Part shown: positions 1 through 8,247 of the stretch, piece after piece
How the letters are laid out: each line of letters begins with the position of its first letter
Position numbering within the stretch: position 1 is the stretch's first letter
DNA from: an uncultured Gammaproteobacteria bacterium
Lineage (GTDB): Bacteria > Pseudomonadota > Gammaproteobacteria > Arenicellales > JAANXG01
Direction: 5' to 3'
Assembly: GCA_947258975.1 (NCBI GenBank)
Contig: CAMYKK010000029.1
Coordinates: forward strand, 35,899-99,898
Length of the DNA stretch: 64,000 nt
The notes under the pieces: generated by a model
Database searches by the model: none
What the model was told of the DNA's origin: nothing
Seen by the model: only the letters and a program-made list of their open reading frames with translations
Translations under genes and position numbers: made by a program

Positions 1-708
1 GTTCACAACCGTCCCACCGTCCGAGAGGCAGTCGGCAAGCGCAAGACACGACCGCCCGCCCGCTGCGTCGAGGGCGAGCGGCACACGGACGTTGCCGATG
101 TTTGCGCGCACGCGCTCCCCCAGATCATCCCCCTCGAGCACCACGAGGTCGGCCCCCGCAGCGGAGAGAGGTTCGAACAAAGTCTCGCGCCGCACTACGT
201 TGATCGTGTGCACACCGCGGGTTCTGGCGAGCCGGATCACATGGTACCCAACCGCGGAGTTGGCGGCGTTTTGTATAATCCAGTCGCCCGACCGTAGATC
301 GACAAATTCGTCGAGCATGAGCAGGGCGGTAGGGGGGTTGGCTTTCATCATTGCTGCCTGCAGTACGTCGAGATCGTCGGGAATCTTGATCGCCTGGCTG
401 GCCTCGATGCGGACCTTCTCGGCCCAGTTCGCCCGATCCAGGATCAGCACGCGGTCGCCGGTCGCGAGGCCAATGACCCCGCTGCCGGTCGCCTCCACGC
501 GGCCCGTCCCTTCGATCCCGACGCGGGCGGGGAGCTGACTCGGGCCCGGATAACGTCCCTCTATAATGAGAAGATCGGCGGGATTGATGGCGCTGGCATC
601 CACGGTCACGATGATTTCCCCCGGTTCGGGATAACCGACATCCTCGACGTCGACGCAGCGGCACACCCGATGCGGCGTACCGTGGTGGGTAAATTCAATG
701 GCTTTCAC
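1..708 (-). CDS. MDR-family enoyl reductase / quinone oxidoreductase-like, 3' end cut by window edge
   Basis: The reverse strand reads as one continuous medium-chain dehydrogenase/reductase from a GTG at 708, starting MKAIEFTHHGTPHRVC. It keeps the GroES-like region (SAINPADLLIIEGRYPG, then GIEGTGRVEATG) and the NAANSAVGYHVIRLAR stretch that opens the Rossmann domain. The NAANS-VG signature is typical of the MECR/Etr1 type of NADPH-dependent 2-enoyl thioester reductase. No structural-zinc cysteine cluster is visible. The start is supported by GAGAGG about six bases upstream of the GTG. About 236 residues are present and the C-terminal third lies beyond position 1. Substrate could be an enoyl-CoA/ACP or a quinone; the exact one is inferred only. 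Confidence 0.85.
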   Translation of the reverse strand, partial: MKAIEFTHHGTPHRVCRCVDVEDVGYPEPGEIIVTVDASAINPADLLIIEGRYPGPSQLPARVGIEGTGRVEATGSGVIGLATGDRVLILDRANWAEKVRIEASQAIKIPDDLDVLQAAMMKANPPTALLMLDEFVDLRSGDWIIQNAANSAVGYHVIRLARTRGVHTINVVRRETLFEPLSAAGADLVVLEGDDLGERVRANIGNVRVPLALDAAGGRSCLALADCLSDGGTVVN

Positions 709-824
709 AAGCTGCCTCTCGGTTCAAGACGTGGTGCCGGATGATACGGGATGTGGGGTCGTTGACCAACTCAATACGTAGCGGTTTATCCCCGCATCGC
801 GCAACGGAATCGATCCGGCCGCAA

Positions 825-1511
825 TCACACGACGGTAATACGCAACTCACCGATACCGTCGATGCCCCCATGCAGAACGTCGCCGCGCTGGACCGCCGCC
901 ACCCCGGCGGGTGTGCCGGTGTAGATCAAGTCTCCCGCCGCGAGGGTAAACAGCCCCGACAGGTAGGCGATGGTATCCGGCACGGACCAGATCATCTGAT
1001 TAAGATCGCCGTACTGGCGCGTCTTCCCGTTTACCTTGAGCCATATGGCGCCCTGTGCCGGATGCCCGGTCTGCGTAATTGGAACGATCTCACTGCACGG
1101 TGCGGCGAATTCAAAGGCCTTGCCTATCTCCCATGGCCGTCCCGCTGCTTTCATTTGGCCTTGCAAATCGCGTCGTGTCATGTCGAGACCAACCGCGTAG
1201 CCGTATACATGATTTAGGGCATCGGCGGCCGCAATATCCTTGCCTCCCGCCCCAAGTGCGACCACCATTTCGATTTCGTGATGCACCTCATTGGTTTTGT
1301 CAGGATAAGGGAACTTGCCTCCGTCGGGTACGAGGCTGTCCGGGTTTTTCTGAAAGAAAAATGGCGGTTCGCGATCAGGATCGTGCCCCATCTCCCGTGC
1401 ATGTTCGGCGTAGTTGCGCCCGACACAATAGATGCGGTGCACGGGAAACACGTCCGCCGTATTGCGGACGGTAAGCTTTGGAGCGGGTGGCGGCACAATG
1501 ACGTTATTCAT
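825..1511 (-). CDS. Fumarylacetoacetate hydrolase (FAH) family protein
   Basis: The 228-residue protein has the small FAH-fold layout seen in fumarylpyruvate hydrolases and acylpyruvases. Visible landmarks are YCVGRNYAEHAREMG near residue 30, FFFQKNPDSLV, the metal-ligand segment HHEIEMVVALG with its two glutamates, the later GLDMTRRDLQ aspartate region, and the C-terminal TGTPAGVAAVQRGD loop. Members hydrolyse C-C bonds of acylpyruvates or decarboxylate oxaloacetate in the cytosol, using Mg or Mn. It reads in the same direction as the upstream-lying MDR gene at the window edge, with 116 bases between them. The substrate cannot be told from sequence. Confidence 0.9.
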   Translation of the reverse strand: MNNVIVPPPAPKLTVRNTADVFPVHRIYCVGRNYAEHAREMGHDPDREPPFFFQKNPDSLVPDGGKFPYPDKTNEVHHEIEMVVALGAGGKDIAAADALNHVYGYAVGLDMTRRDLQGQMKAAGRPWEIGKAFEFAAPCSEIVPITQTGHPAQGAIWLKVNGKTRQYGDLNQMIWSVPDTIAYLSGLFTLAAGDLIYTGTPAGVAAVQRGDVLHGGIDGIGELRITVV

Positions 1512-1637
1512 GTGCCGTGGCCGTCATGTGCTGCGCCATGTGAAAGACCATACTGCAACCTGAGGCAAATACCAAGCGCATGATAGAGTCCGAAATGCTT
1601 GGCGAAATTCTCCAGTTACGGCGCAGATAGCATATAT

Positions 1638-1733
1638 GGGGGAGGCATCCTCCCCTGCTATGCGGGGACAAATACTGCGACTCCGCGCAGCAAACGTGTC
1701 ACGATCATCGCGGCCATAAGCCGCTCCCACAAT
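1638..1733. repeat. REP-like palindromic repeats in a gene-free gap
   Basis: Two small hairpins lie in the 1512-1950 gap. GGGGAGG-CAT-CCTCCCC sits at 1639-1655. At 1708-1733 is GCGGC-CATAA-GCCGC followed by TCCCACAA, close to the GCGGGC..GCCCGCTCCCACA core of repetitive extragenic palindromes known from pseudomonads and relatives. The rest of the gap shows no credible coding region. Such elements can protect mRNA ends or bind gyrase/IHF; no role is shown here. Confidence 0.45.
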
Positions 1734-1950
1734 TGTTTTCTGCAGAGTTTTCCGGGTTGTGCGCATGATGGTCACTTGGCTCTGCTAGTTTGTTACACTA
1801 GCTGCATATGGCAAGCATTACCGGGATCGAGGAGGTCCAGCCGGACACCGTCGACGCGGCATGGTTGAAGCACCGAAAAGTTGAGGCGCGGTTCGTCTGG
1901 ACTACGGCTCCAATGTTGCACTGAAGATTTGCAATCCGATCAGAATTCCG

Positions 1951-3090
1951 ATGCTCAAAGAACCAAGTTTCTCCGTCGGTATCGAGGAAGAGTACTGGCT
2001 GGTCGACCACGAGACGCGCGACCTGATCAAAGAGTCTCCGCCGACAATGTTGGATGAGTGCACGAAGGAACTGGAGCAGCAGGTCATGCCCGAGTTCCTG
2101 CAGTCCCAGATTGAGGTTGGTACTCGCGTCTGCGGGACAATGCAAGAGGCGCGCGCAGATGTTGTGCGCTTGCGCGGTTGCGTATCACGAGTGGCGGCGA
2201 ATCATGGGCTTGCGATGATTGCCGCTTCCACCCACCCCTTTGCGAGGTGGGGCACCCAGAAACACACCGAAAAGGAACGCTACGATATTATCGCCCGTGA
2301 CATGCAGGGTGTGGCAAGCCGCCTATTGATCAGCGGCATGCACGTTCATGTCGGCATCGACGACGATCAGTTGCGCATCGATCTCATGGGTCAGGCGGTA
2401 TACATGTTGCCACATCTTCTCGTGCTCAGCACGTCCTCTCCGTTTTGGGAAGGCCAAGACACCGGACTCAAGTCTTACCGTGTTGCGGTTTGGAACAGTT
2501 TTCCGCGCACCGGTTTACCTGAGCGTTTCGAAAGCTTCGCGGAATTTCAGCGCCACATCGATGTGTTGATCAGATCGGGGGTGATCGAGGATCGAACCAA
2601 GGTTTGGTGGGACATCCGCCCTAACGTCAGATTTCCCACGCTTGAAATGCGTATCACCGACATCTGCACGCGCGTTGATGATGCCGTGTGCATTGCCGCG
2701 CTGTATCGCTGCTGGTTACGCATGCTCTATCGGCTGCGCCTGAATAATCAGCGTTGGCGCAGTTACGTCAATATGCTCATCAATGAAAACCGCTGGCGCG
2801 CGGAACGTTACGGCTTCGAGGAAGGACTCATCGACTTTGGCAAAGGTATCGTGGTGCCTTATGCAGAATTGCTGGAAGAGATGTTGATGTTGATAAGGGA
2901 AGATGCCGAGTATTTTGACTGCGTGAGCGAAGTACAGCATGCGCGGCAAATACTTGCACGCGGCACCAGCGCGCACCTGCAGATCAAGACCTATAATGAC
3001 GCGAAGGCGGCCGGAGCGGCTAACATGGAAGCTCTGCAGGCGGTGGTAGACATGCTGATCGAAGAGACCCTGCACGGCGTGGATGTGTAA
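1951..3090 (+). CDS. Carboxylate-amine ligase, GCS2/YbdK type
   Basis: The 379-residue protein starts MLKEPSFSVGIEEEYWLVD, the conserved N-terminal EEE metal/ATP segment of the GCS2 (glutamate-cysteine ligase 2, YbdK-like) family. Further family landmarks are ASTHPFARW, HVHVGIDD (histidine-rich), SPFWEGQDTGLKSYRVAVWNSFPRTGLP, and VWWDIRPNVRFPTLEMRITDICTRVDD. Members ligate an amine or amino acid to a carboxylate with ATP; E. coli YbdK has weak glutamate-cysteine ligase activity. The cyclopropane synthase gene begins 68 bases downstream on the same strand, so the two may be cotranscribed. No strong Shine-Dalgarno is visible, but the start matches the usual N-terminus. Confidence 0.9.
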   Translation: MLKEPSFSVGIEEEYWLVDHETRDLIKESPPTMLDECTKELEQQVMPEFLQSQIEVGTRVCGTMQEARADVVRLRGCVSRVAANHGLAMIAASTHPFARWGTQKHTEKERYDIIARDMQGVASRLLISGMHVHVGIDDDQLRIDLMGQAVYMLPHLLVLSTSSPFWEGQDTGLKSYRVAVWNSFPRTGLPERFESFAEFQRHIDVLIRSGVIEDRTKVWWDIRPNVRFPTLEMRITDICTRVDDAVCIAALYRCWLRMLYRLRLNNQRWRSYVNMLINENRWRAERYGFEEGLIDFGKGIVVPYAELLEEMLMLIREDAEYFDCVSEVQHARQILARGTSAHLQIKTYNDAKAAGAANMEALQAVVDMLIEETLHGVDV

Positions 3091-3158
3091 CCGTCCCGTT
3101 CCCTTTTTCCTAACGCAGGGTCGCTGGGTCTTTCCGCGAGTATGTACCCACAATTAAG

Positions 3159-4274
3159 ATGAAGAACGCAGCACAGACTATCCAGGATCTGTTAACAAGC
3201 GCCGAGATCGAAATCAACGGATCACGGGCATTTGATGTGCAGGTCCATCGGCCCGAGTTTTATGACCGCGTACTGGGCGACGGTGTCATCGGGTTTGGCG
3301 AGTCCTACATGTCCGGATGGTGGGATTGCGCGGCCTTGGATGAATTGATTCACCGGTTATTGCGGGCCGACCTGGAGCACGCGATCTCTCCAGTCAAACT
3401 GCTGCTGCCTTTTGTGCTGTCGAAGCTGATCAATCGTCAACGGCGTTCCCGCGCGTTCAAGATCGGCGAACAACATTATGATCTGGGTAACGATCTTTTC
3501 CGCAGCATGCTGGATAAACGTATGACCTATACCTGCGGCTACTGGCAAGACGCGACAGATCTCGATGCCGCACAGGAGGCGAAGCTCGACCTTGTGTGCC
3601 GCAAGATCGGCCTGAAACCAGGCATGAAGATCCTGGATATAGGATGTGGCTGGGGCAGCTTTGTGCGCTTTGCAGCCGAGAAGTATCAAGTGGAGGCGGT
3701 GGGCATCACCGTGGCGGAGGAACAAATAGAACTTGGGCGCCGGTTGTGCGCGGGGCTGCCGGTAGAGCTGCTTTTGCAGGACTACCGGGATGTGACCGGG
3801 CGGTTCGATCGCATTGTGTCGCTGGGTATGTTTGAACACGTAGGGGTCAAGAACTATCGAAATTACATGAATCGGATTCGCCGTTGCCTGGCTGATGATG
3901 GACTTTTTCTGCTACATACGATTGGCACTAATACGCCCAAAACGAGTGTCGATCCATGGTCCGACAAATACATCTTCCCGGGTGGCATGCTACCGACTCA
4001 GAAGTGGATCGCAGCGGCGACCGAAGGCAAATTGGTCATGGAGGACTGGCATAATTTCGGTGTGGATTACGATCCGACGCTGATGGCATGGATGGTAAAC
4101 GTGGACAACCATAGGCAGGAACTGGCACGAGCAGGTTACGGCGAAGATTTCTATCGCATGTGGCGGTTTTTTTTGCTGTCATCAGCAGGGTCGTTTCGTG
4201 CGCGTAGAAACCACCTGTGGCAGATCGTTTATTCGAAGGACGGTGTGGATGGCGGCTATGATTCGGTGCGGTAA
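3159..4274 (+). CDS. cfa: Cyclopropane-fatty-acyl-phospholipid synthase
   Basis: The 371-residue protein has the full Cfa layout. The N-terminal lipid-facing domain holds GEQHYDLGNDLF (about 103-114) and the conserved MTYTCGYW cysteine (about 126). The class I methyltransferase core has ILDIGCGWGSFVRFA (about 158-172) binding S-adenosylmethionine, then SLGMFEHVGVKNY and KYIFPGGMLP. It transfers methylene from SAM to double bonds of membrane phospholipid acyl chains, usually on entry to stationary phase or under acid stress. Length agrees with the E. coli enzyme (382 aa). It follows the GCS2-type ligase and precedes two small ORFs; metK, supplying SAM, lies elsewhere in the window. Confidence 0.96.
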   Translation: MKNAAQTIQDLLTSAEIEINGSRAFDVQVHRPEFYDRVLGDGVIGFGESYMSGWWDCAALDELIHRLLRADLEHAISPVKLLLPFVLSKLINRQRRSRAFKIGEQHYDLGNDLFRSMLDKRMTYTCGYWQDATDLDAAQEAKLDLVCRKIGLKPGMKILDIGCGWGSFVRFAAEKYQVEAVGITVAEEQIELGRRLCAGLPVELLLQDYRDVTGRFDRIVSLGMFEHVGVKNYRNYMNRIRRCLADDGLFLLHTIGTNTPKTSVDPWSDKYIFPGGMLPTQKWIAAATEGKLVMEDWHNFGVDYDPTLMAWMVNVDNHRQELARAGYGEDFYRMWRFFLLSSAGSFRARRNHLWQIVYSKDGVDGGYDSVR

Positions 4275-4283
4275 GGTGGTCGT

Positions 4284-4577
4284 ATGTTGCGATCAGTCAT
4301 CGATGTGTGGAACTGGTCCTTTACGTCATCCTCCGATTGGCCACTTGACTTGTTCCGTTTCGTCACGAGGCGGAAGCAAGTTGGACCGGGCGCGCTCGCG
4401 AGTCCGCTGAAGACGACTAAGGACACGGCGCTCGAGTGTGGGCGCCGGCGGCGCGATTGTCAGCGTCGGGCGACAGAGCTGGAGTCTACACTGGAGCGCC
4501 ACGCAGAACTTGAACGCCGACTCGCCACCGAGTTGCAGCATCTCGAGAACCGTGTCAGCGATAATTCGCAGCAATGA
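4284..4577 (+). CDS. Small hypothetical protein with C-terminal coiled coil
   Basis: A 97-residue ORF begins nine bases after the cfa stop, with AAGGTGG just ahead of the ATG. The spacing suggests translation from the cfa transcript. The N-terminal third is hydrophobic/aromatic (MLRSVIDVWNWSF). The C-terminal third is a charged heptad-like helix (ATELESTLERHAELERRLATEL). I do not recognise a family. It may be a short membrane-proximal coiled-coil protein or a non-conserved ORF. Confidence 0.45.
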   Translation: MLRSVIDVWNWSFTSSSDWPLDLFRFVTRRKQVGPGALASPLKTTKDTALECGRRRRDCQRRATELESTLERHAELERRLATELQHLENRVSDNSQQ

Positions 4578-4583
4578 AACCTG

Positions 4584-4808
4584 ATGCACACCCGTCAATC
4601 GACGGCGGAAGCGCCGCGTTCGATAAACAACCTCGATAATTCAACGACAATTGATGTTGACGATAGCTGCGAACGCTGGGGAATCCGGATCGCCGAGACA
4701 GAGTTGGCCACCGGACAAGTTGTTCCATCGGACATCCTGGAGTGGCAGTTTCTAAAAGCCGACGACCGCGAGGTTCTGCGCGCGATAACCCACGCACAGG
4801 AGAGCTAA
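4584..4808 (+). CDS. Small hypothetical protein
   Basis: A 74-residue ORF starts seven bases after the previous stop and is rich in D, E, N and S, with no Cys-pair motif or hydrophobic segment. Its back half reads ERWGIRIAETELATGQVVPS and ends LRAITHAQES. The tight spacing to the preceding ORF is the main support. No family recognised; it could be spurious. Confidence 0.35.
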   Translation: MHTRQSTAEAPRSINNLDNSTTIDVDDSCERWGIRIAETELATGQVVPSDILEWQFLKADDREVLRAITHAQES

Positions 4809-5512
4809 ATCATGTAAACGACACCGGAAACTACCCTCGCCGACGAAATCACGACACAAGAGCTTTCCCGGTCTGCGGGATTTGTCAACGCTTTGTTTAG
4901 TTTCAAGGCCCTTCCCGATAAATCGTCACGTTCCCGCGGTATTGCGAAACACGAAATACACCCTAAAAATCTATTGCTCAACCAAAATATCAGTCCGCCA
5001 GGCGCCGGTCGCGGACCGCTGCAGCGCTCGTATTCGTCTTGAGGTGCGTTATCATTGGAGTGGGAAACATCTGCCGATCTTCGCATTGAGACGAGTGGCG
5101 TAGCCCAAGCGCTTCGGCATATCTCAGCATCGGCGACACCTGTTGGCGTCGATGGTTTTCGTTGTGCTCCAATGTTCGTGAAGTGGTCATCTTGCAGCGT
5201 CTGCGCTGGGAAGGCGCCGACCAACACAGGCAAAGTCCAGTAAATTGCCGTGCAAGTATGGGAGCAAACTTTCGCTGGACCAGGACACCGTACCAAACGG
5301 CGGCCACTTCCCAAAATTGCAGAAACTGATTGAATTGATTAAACAAAAATCATTTTCAAATTTCAACCCATTGAAATTACGAGATTTTCTTATCTGGAGT
5401 TTTGGCGCTTTTCTTCAGGAAACCCCGAGTCCGTCGTCCGCCTGGATCAGGGCAACGATAAAGTGAATTGCTTTTCATACGCAGAGGGCTCAGCTGCACG
5501 AGTCATGCGCCA
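4809..5512. other. Gene-free, partly AT-rich stretch
   Basis: No reading frame here looks like a real protein. Around 5320-5400 the DNA becomes AT-rich and one frame reads KLIELIKQKSFSNFNPLKLR before running out. This could be a relic of a foreign gene, but I cannot assign it. Just before the repeat at 5513 lies a segment ending CGAGTCATGCGCCAGC that may belong to that element. Confidence 0.4.
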
Positions 5513-5542
5513 GCATTCGGGATCCTGGTGAGAAATGCGGGC
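5513..5542 (+). repeat. Dispersed palindromic-element end (copy 1)
   Basis: The segment ending CCTGGTGAGAAATGCGGGC (5524-5542) matches the reverse complement of the element ends at 8066-8087 and 42989-43010. It sits just past the 3' end of the ArfB gene. Only one end is clearly visible; the other may be eroded in the gene-free DNA to the left. Confidence 0.55.
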
Positions 5543-5545
5543 ATC

Positions 5546-5968
5546 TCAGCGCTCGGAGTTAACCGGGCCGCGCAGACGCTTGGTCTTTCCACGGCGGCGC
5601 TTTTCATCGAGGCGACGCTTCTTAGCCGCGGTTGACGGCCTGGTTTTGCGTCGCGGTTTGGGCACCTTGGCGGCCCTTTGAATCCAGTGTGCCAATCGTT
5701 GGAGGGCGTCTTGTCGATTTCGCTCCTGGGTACGAAAGCGGCGCGCGTCGATTACGAGTATTCCGTCACGGGTGACGCGTTTACCGGCCAAGCGGACGAG
5801 TCGTTCGCGCACCGTGTCGGTCAGCGACGGTGAGCGGGCGACATCGAATCTTAGCTTGACAGCGGTGGCGACCTTGTTCAATTTTTGTCCGCCCGGTCCC
5901 GACGCGCGCACAAACCGCAAATCGATCTCGCTTTCGTCTATGTGAATGTTTTTCGTGACGCGGAGCAT
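5546..5968 (-). CDS. arfB: Peptidyl-tRNA hydrolase ArfB (YaeJ), ribosome rescue
   Basis: From the internal ATG at 5968 the protein is about 140 residues and starts MLRVTKNIHIDESEIDLRFV, as ArfB proteins do; an upstream in-frame ATG at 5989 would add seven unlikely residues. ASGPGGQKLNK carries the catalytic GGQ at about 26-28. The C-terminal tail is very basic (RRKTRPSTAAKKRRLDEKRR) and in E. coli enters the mRNA channel of stalled ribosomes. The protein releases nascent chains from ribosomes stalled without a stop codon. It is monocistronic here, and its 3' end abuts a repeat element. Confidence 0.93.
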   Translation of the reverse strand: MLRVTKNIHIDESEIDLRFVRASGPGGQKLNKVATAVKLRFDVARSPSLTDTVRERLVRLAGKRVTRDGILVIDARRFRTQERNRQDALQRLAHWIQRAAKVPKPRRKTRPSTAAKKRRLDEKRRRGKTKRLRGPVNSER

Positions 5969-6623
5969 GTGCGCGAAACACGGAACCAAGGTTGGCCCTG
6001 TTGATCTCTCGAACTCATTCGTTCACCCGACGCAGCAGCTTATAGCCGCTAAGTGCGTGACACTCGTGCTGTGCGGAGTCGCAGTACTTACCCCCGTGTT
6101 GTTCTCGCCTTGTCCTCGAAAGGCAGAGGAAAAGCAGAGGAGGATGTCGTTTCCACATTTATTGATGTCACCGCCAACGGCCGAGCACTACTTATGATTT
6201 CATTTCGAGCGCAGGGAATCGCACCGTAATTCACCATGGCGGAGATTACAAGAGCCAGGCATCCTGCGCACGACAAGATCCTTCCCGGGGACTGAGTGCA
6301 GGATAAGCAGCCGTTCGGGCTCGAAGTTTATCGCCCCGGTGCTGGTTTGGTCTCGAACGCCAGGACCTGAGCTTCACTCAATCCACAGCCGGCCATCGGT
6401 GGCGTTCCAGCGCGACGTTCGTGCCAACCGACCCTGCGACTATGCGCAGTACAAGTCTCTTTACCAGCTGCCGGGGTCCTTGGTGCAATATCCGGGGTCA
6501 GCGCCGTAATCATCGGTTGTCCCAACCTGCCCATGCGTAATTCAGTCATTGATGTGATAGGACCGGCACCTGTTTTTATCTACTATTAGCGTGCATGGTT
6601 CCCAGCACTGGAGGTGAATCGCC
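5969..6623. other. Gene-free stretch between arfB and the TVP38 gene
   Basis: I see no credible gene on either strand. Reading frames are short and lack ribosome-binding sites. The GGAGGTGA at 6610-6617 belongs to the downstream membrane-protein gene. Confidence 0.4.
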
Positions 6624-7367
6624 GTGGATGATCAGACGTCGCACAGATTTCCCGCTGTCTTGAGTGTGATCGGGGCTTTGATTGCAGTGGTTACATTAGG
6701 ATTCCTGCTTGTTGAGGGTCTGACTGAAGAGTCCTTTTGGTATGCGTGGTGGCCACATGTATCCATGCAGGGGATCGTATCTCTGATTCGCGATTCCGGC
6801 CCCTGGGGTGTGGTGGCTTCGATTTCAGTCATGGTGGCGCATTCCTTTGTGCCGTTTCCAGCCGAACTTGTCGCCATTGCCAACGGCATGGTCTATGGTC
6901 CTTTCTGGGGAACGGTAGTGACTTGGACTGGGGCCATGCTGGGCGGCACTCTGGCTTTCGCTCTAGCGAGGATACTGGGGAGACCTTTCGTGCGCCGCGT
7001 ATTGTCTGATAAAAGTAATCGGCGCATGGATGAGTGGGCACGTACCCATGCCGGGGGCGCGCTGCTTTTCAGCCGCTTCATTCCGGTGATCGCGTTCAAT
7101 TTGATCAACTACGCTGCTGGCCTGATGAAGGTCTCGTGGTGGACGTTCATATGGACGACCGGGCTGGGGATTTTGCCATTAACTGCGCTCATGGTTGTGA
7201 TGGGTGATAACATTGACGCATTTCCGTGGTACTTATGGTTAATGCTGCTTGCCGGTGGAGTGGTGTTATGGTTGCTGACACACCGTGTTTTACGTTGGTC
7301 GGCCCATGGTGTTGATGCAACCGACGGAGTCGACGAAACACCGCCGACCAAAGCAGGCGAGGCATAG
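6624..7367 (+). CDS. TVP38/TMEM64-type (DedA-superfamily) membrane protein
   Basis: The 247-residue integral membrane protein starts at a GTG preceded by GGAGGTGA, a strong ribosome-binding site. It has an N-terminal membrane segment (about 10-30) and the SNARE-associated/DedA core: VPFPAELVAIANGMVYGPFWGT, GAMLGGTLAFALARILGR, and FSRFIPVIAFNLINYAAGL. Two further hydrophobic helices follow (about 170-220), then a hydrophilic tail. Family members are linked to lipid scrambling or proton-motive-force homeostasis; the exact role here is unknown. It stands alone in the + direction. Confidence 0.88.
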   Translation: MDDQTSHRFPAVLSVIGALIAVVTLGFLLVEGLTEESFWYAWWPHVSMQGIVSLIRDSGPWGVVASISVMVAHSFVPFPAELVAIANGMVYGPFWGTVVTWTGAMLGGTLAFALARILGRPFVRRVLSDKSNRRMDEWARTHAGGALLFSRFIPVIAFNLINYAAGLMKVSWWTFIWTTGLGILPLTALMVVMGDNIDAFPWYLWLMLLAGGVVLWLLTHRVLRWSAHGVDATDGVDETPPTKAGEA

Positions 7368-7744
7368 CATTTGCCGCACACGGATATTGGCGTTAATCCG
7401 GTGTTTGTTCCGGCCGCTCGGACAGGGAATGCCGCGCTGAGGCTGGGCCCGTATGTCGCACCGGGGCGGCACAGAAAAGCGCTTATGTGGTTTGGAATCA
7501 AGCATTCGATCAATGCCCGGTGTGACACTATGTGCTCGGGTTCGCGCCGATACCGGCGTCGGCTCGGTCGCGAGCAGCTGAACTCGCGCTTCACGCACAA
7601 GAAAGGTGGGGGTTGCGGTCTACGGCGCCTGCCCCTGATTGTCATCGCTCCAGCTGATGTTCAGCCACCCAATCCCTTCGCCATCACCCGGGATCCTCGT
7701 TGCAAGATGCGGGTCAGGCACATATCTTCCCTGTCTGCAATACG
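7368..7744. other. Gap without a supported gene
   Basis: Frames through this stretch are low-complexity or arginine-rich and look like shadows. No terminator with a convincing T-run was found. The DUF3301 gene begins at its right end. Confidence 0.35.
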
Positions 7745-8041
7745 ATGCCAACTACTCTGATCATCTTTATTGCCTTAGGCCTGGGCGTGTGGTTTTGGTT
7801 CGATTCCATGCAGGCGCGGGAGAAAGCGGTATCGGGAGCGCGCCGGTATTGCAGGCAGAATGATGTTCAGTTCCTGGATGATACGGTGGCCTTGGGATGG
7901 TTGGGATTACGGCGAAGAGACGGTTTGCTACATTTCTTGCGCGTTTACGTCTTTGAATATGCCACTTCCGGAGCCACGAGACACCATGGCGTGGTTGCGA
8001 TTTTTGGTCGACGAATGCTGCAGATTCGATTGGAACCATGA
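7745..8041 (+). CDS. DUF3301 family protein
   Basis: The 98-residue protein begins MPTTLIIFIALGLGVWFWF, a single N-terminal membrane anchor. It continues with the DUF3301 signature: RYCRQNDVQFLDDTVAL, WLGLRRRDGLLHFLRVYVFEY, and a C-terminal HHGVVAIFGRRMLQIRLEP. An upstream in-frame start would add 15 residues not typical of the family. The family is of unknown function and occurs in Gammaproteobacteria. A repeat end lies 24 bases after the stop. Confidence 0.83.
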   Translation: MPTTLIIFIALGLGVWFWFDSMQAREKAVSGARRYCRQNDVQFLDDTVALGWLGLRRRDGLLHFLRVYVFEYATSGATRHHGVVAIFGRRMLQIRLEP

Positions 8042-8065
8042 ACTATCAAAGGTCGCATTTGGACT

Positions 8066-8087
8066 CTAGACCGCATTTCTAACCAGG
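8066..8087 (+). repeat. Dispersed palindromic-element end (copy 2)
   Basis: CTAGACCGCATTTCTAACCAGG here matches the left end of the element at 42989-43010 in 21 of 22 bases. No partner end was found nearby, so this is a solo or eroded copy just downstream of the DUF3301 gene. Confidence 0.65.
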
Positions 8088-8247
8088 CGCTCCGCCCCAA
8101 TTGTTTCCAAGCAACATATTTCCCCTCGGCGAACAATTCTAATTGAACCTGGTAGGATCACATTTAAGTTCCCACGCTGAGGAGAGACAACCGCTAACCC
8201 TCTGGTTTAACGCTGGTTTTAATCCGCACACGCTGTGCAAAGCCCGC

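Noticed and set aside
125..664. Arginine-rich minus-strand ORF of 179 residues
   Set aside because: It is a frame shadow of the MDR-family enzyme, which reads cleanly in the adjacent frame from 708.
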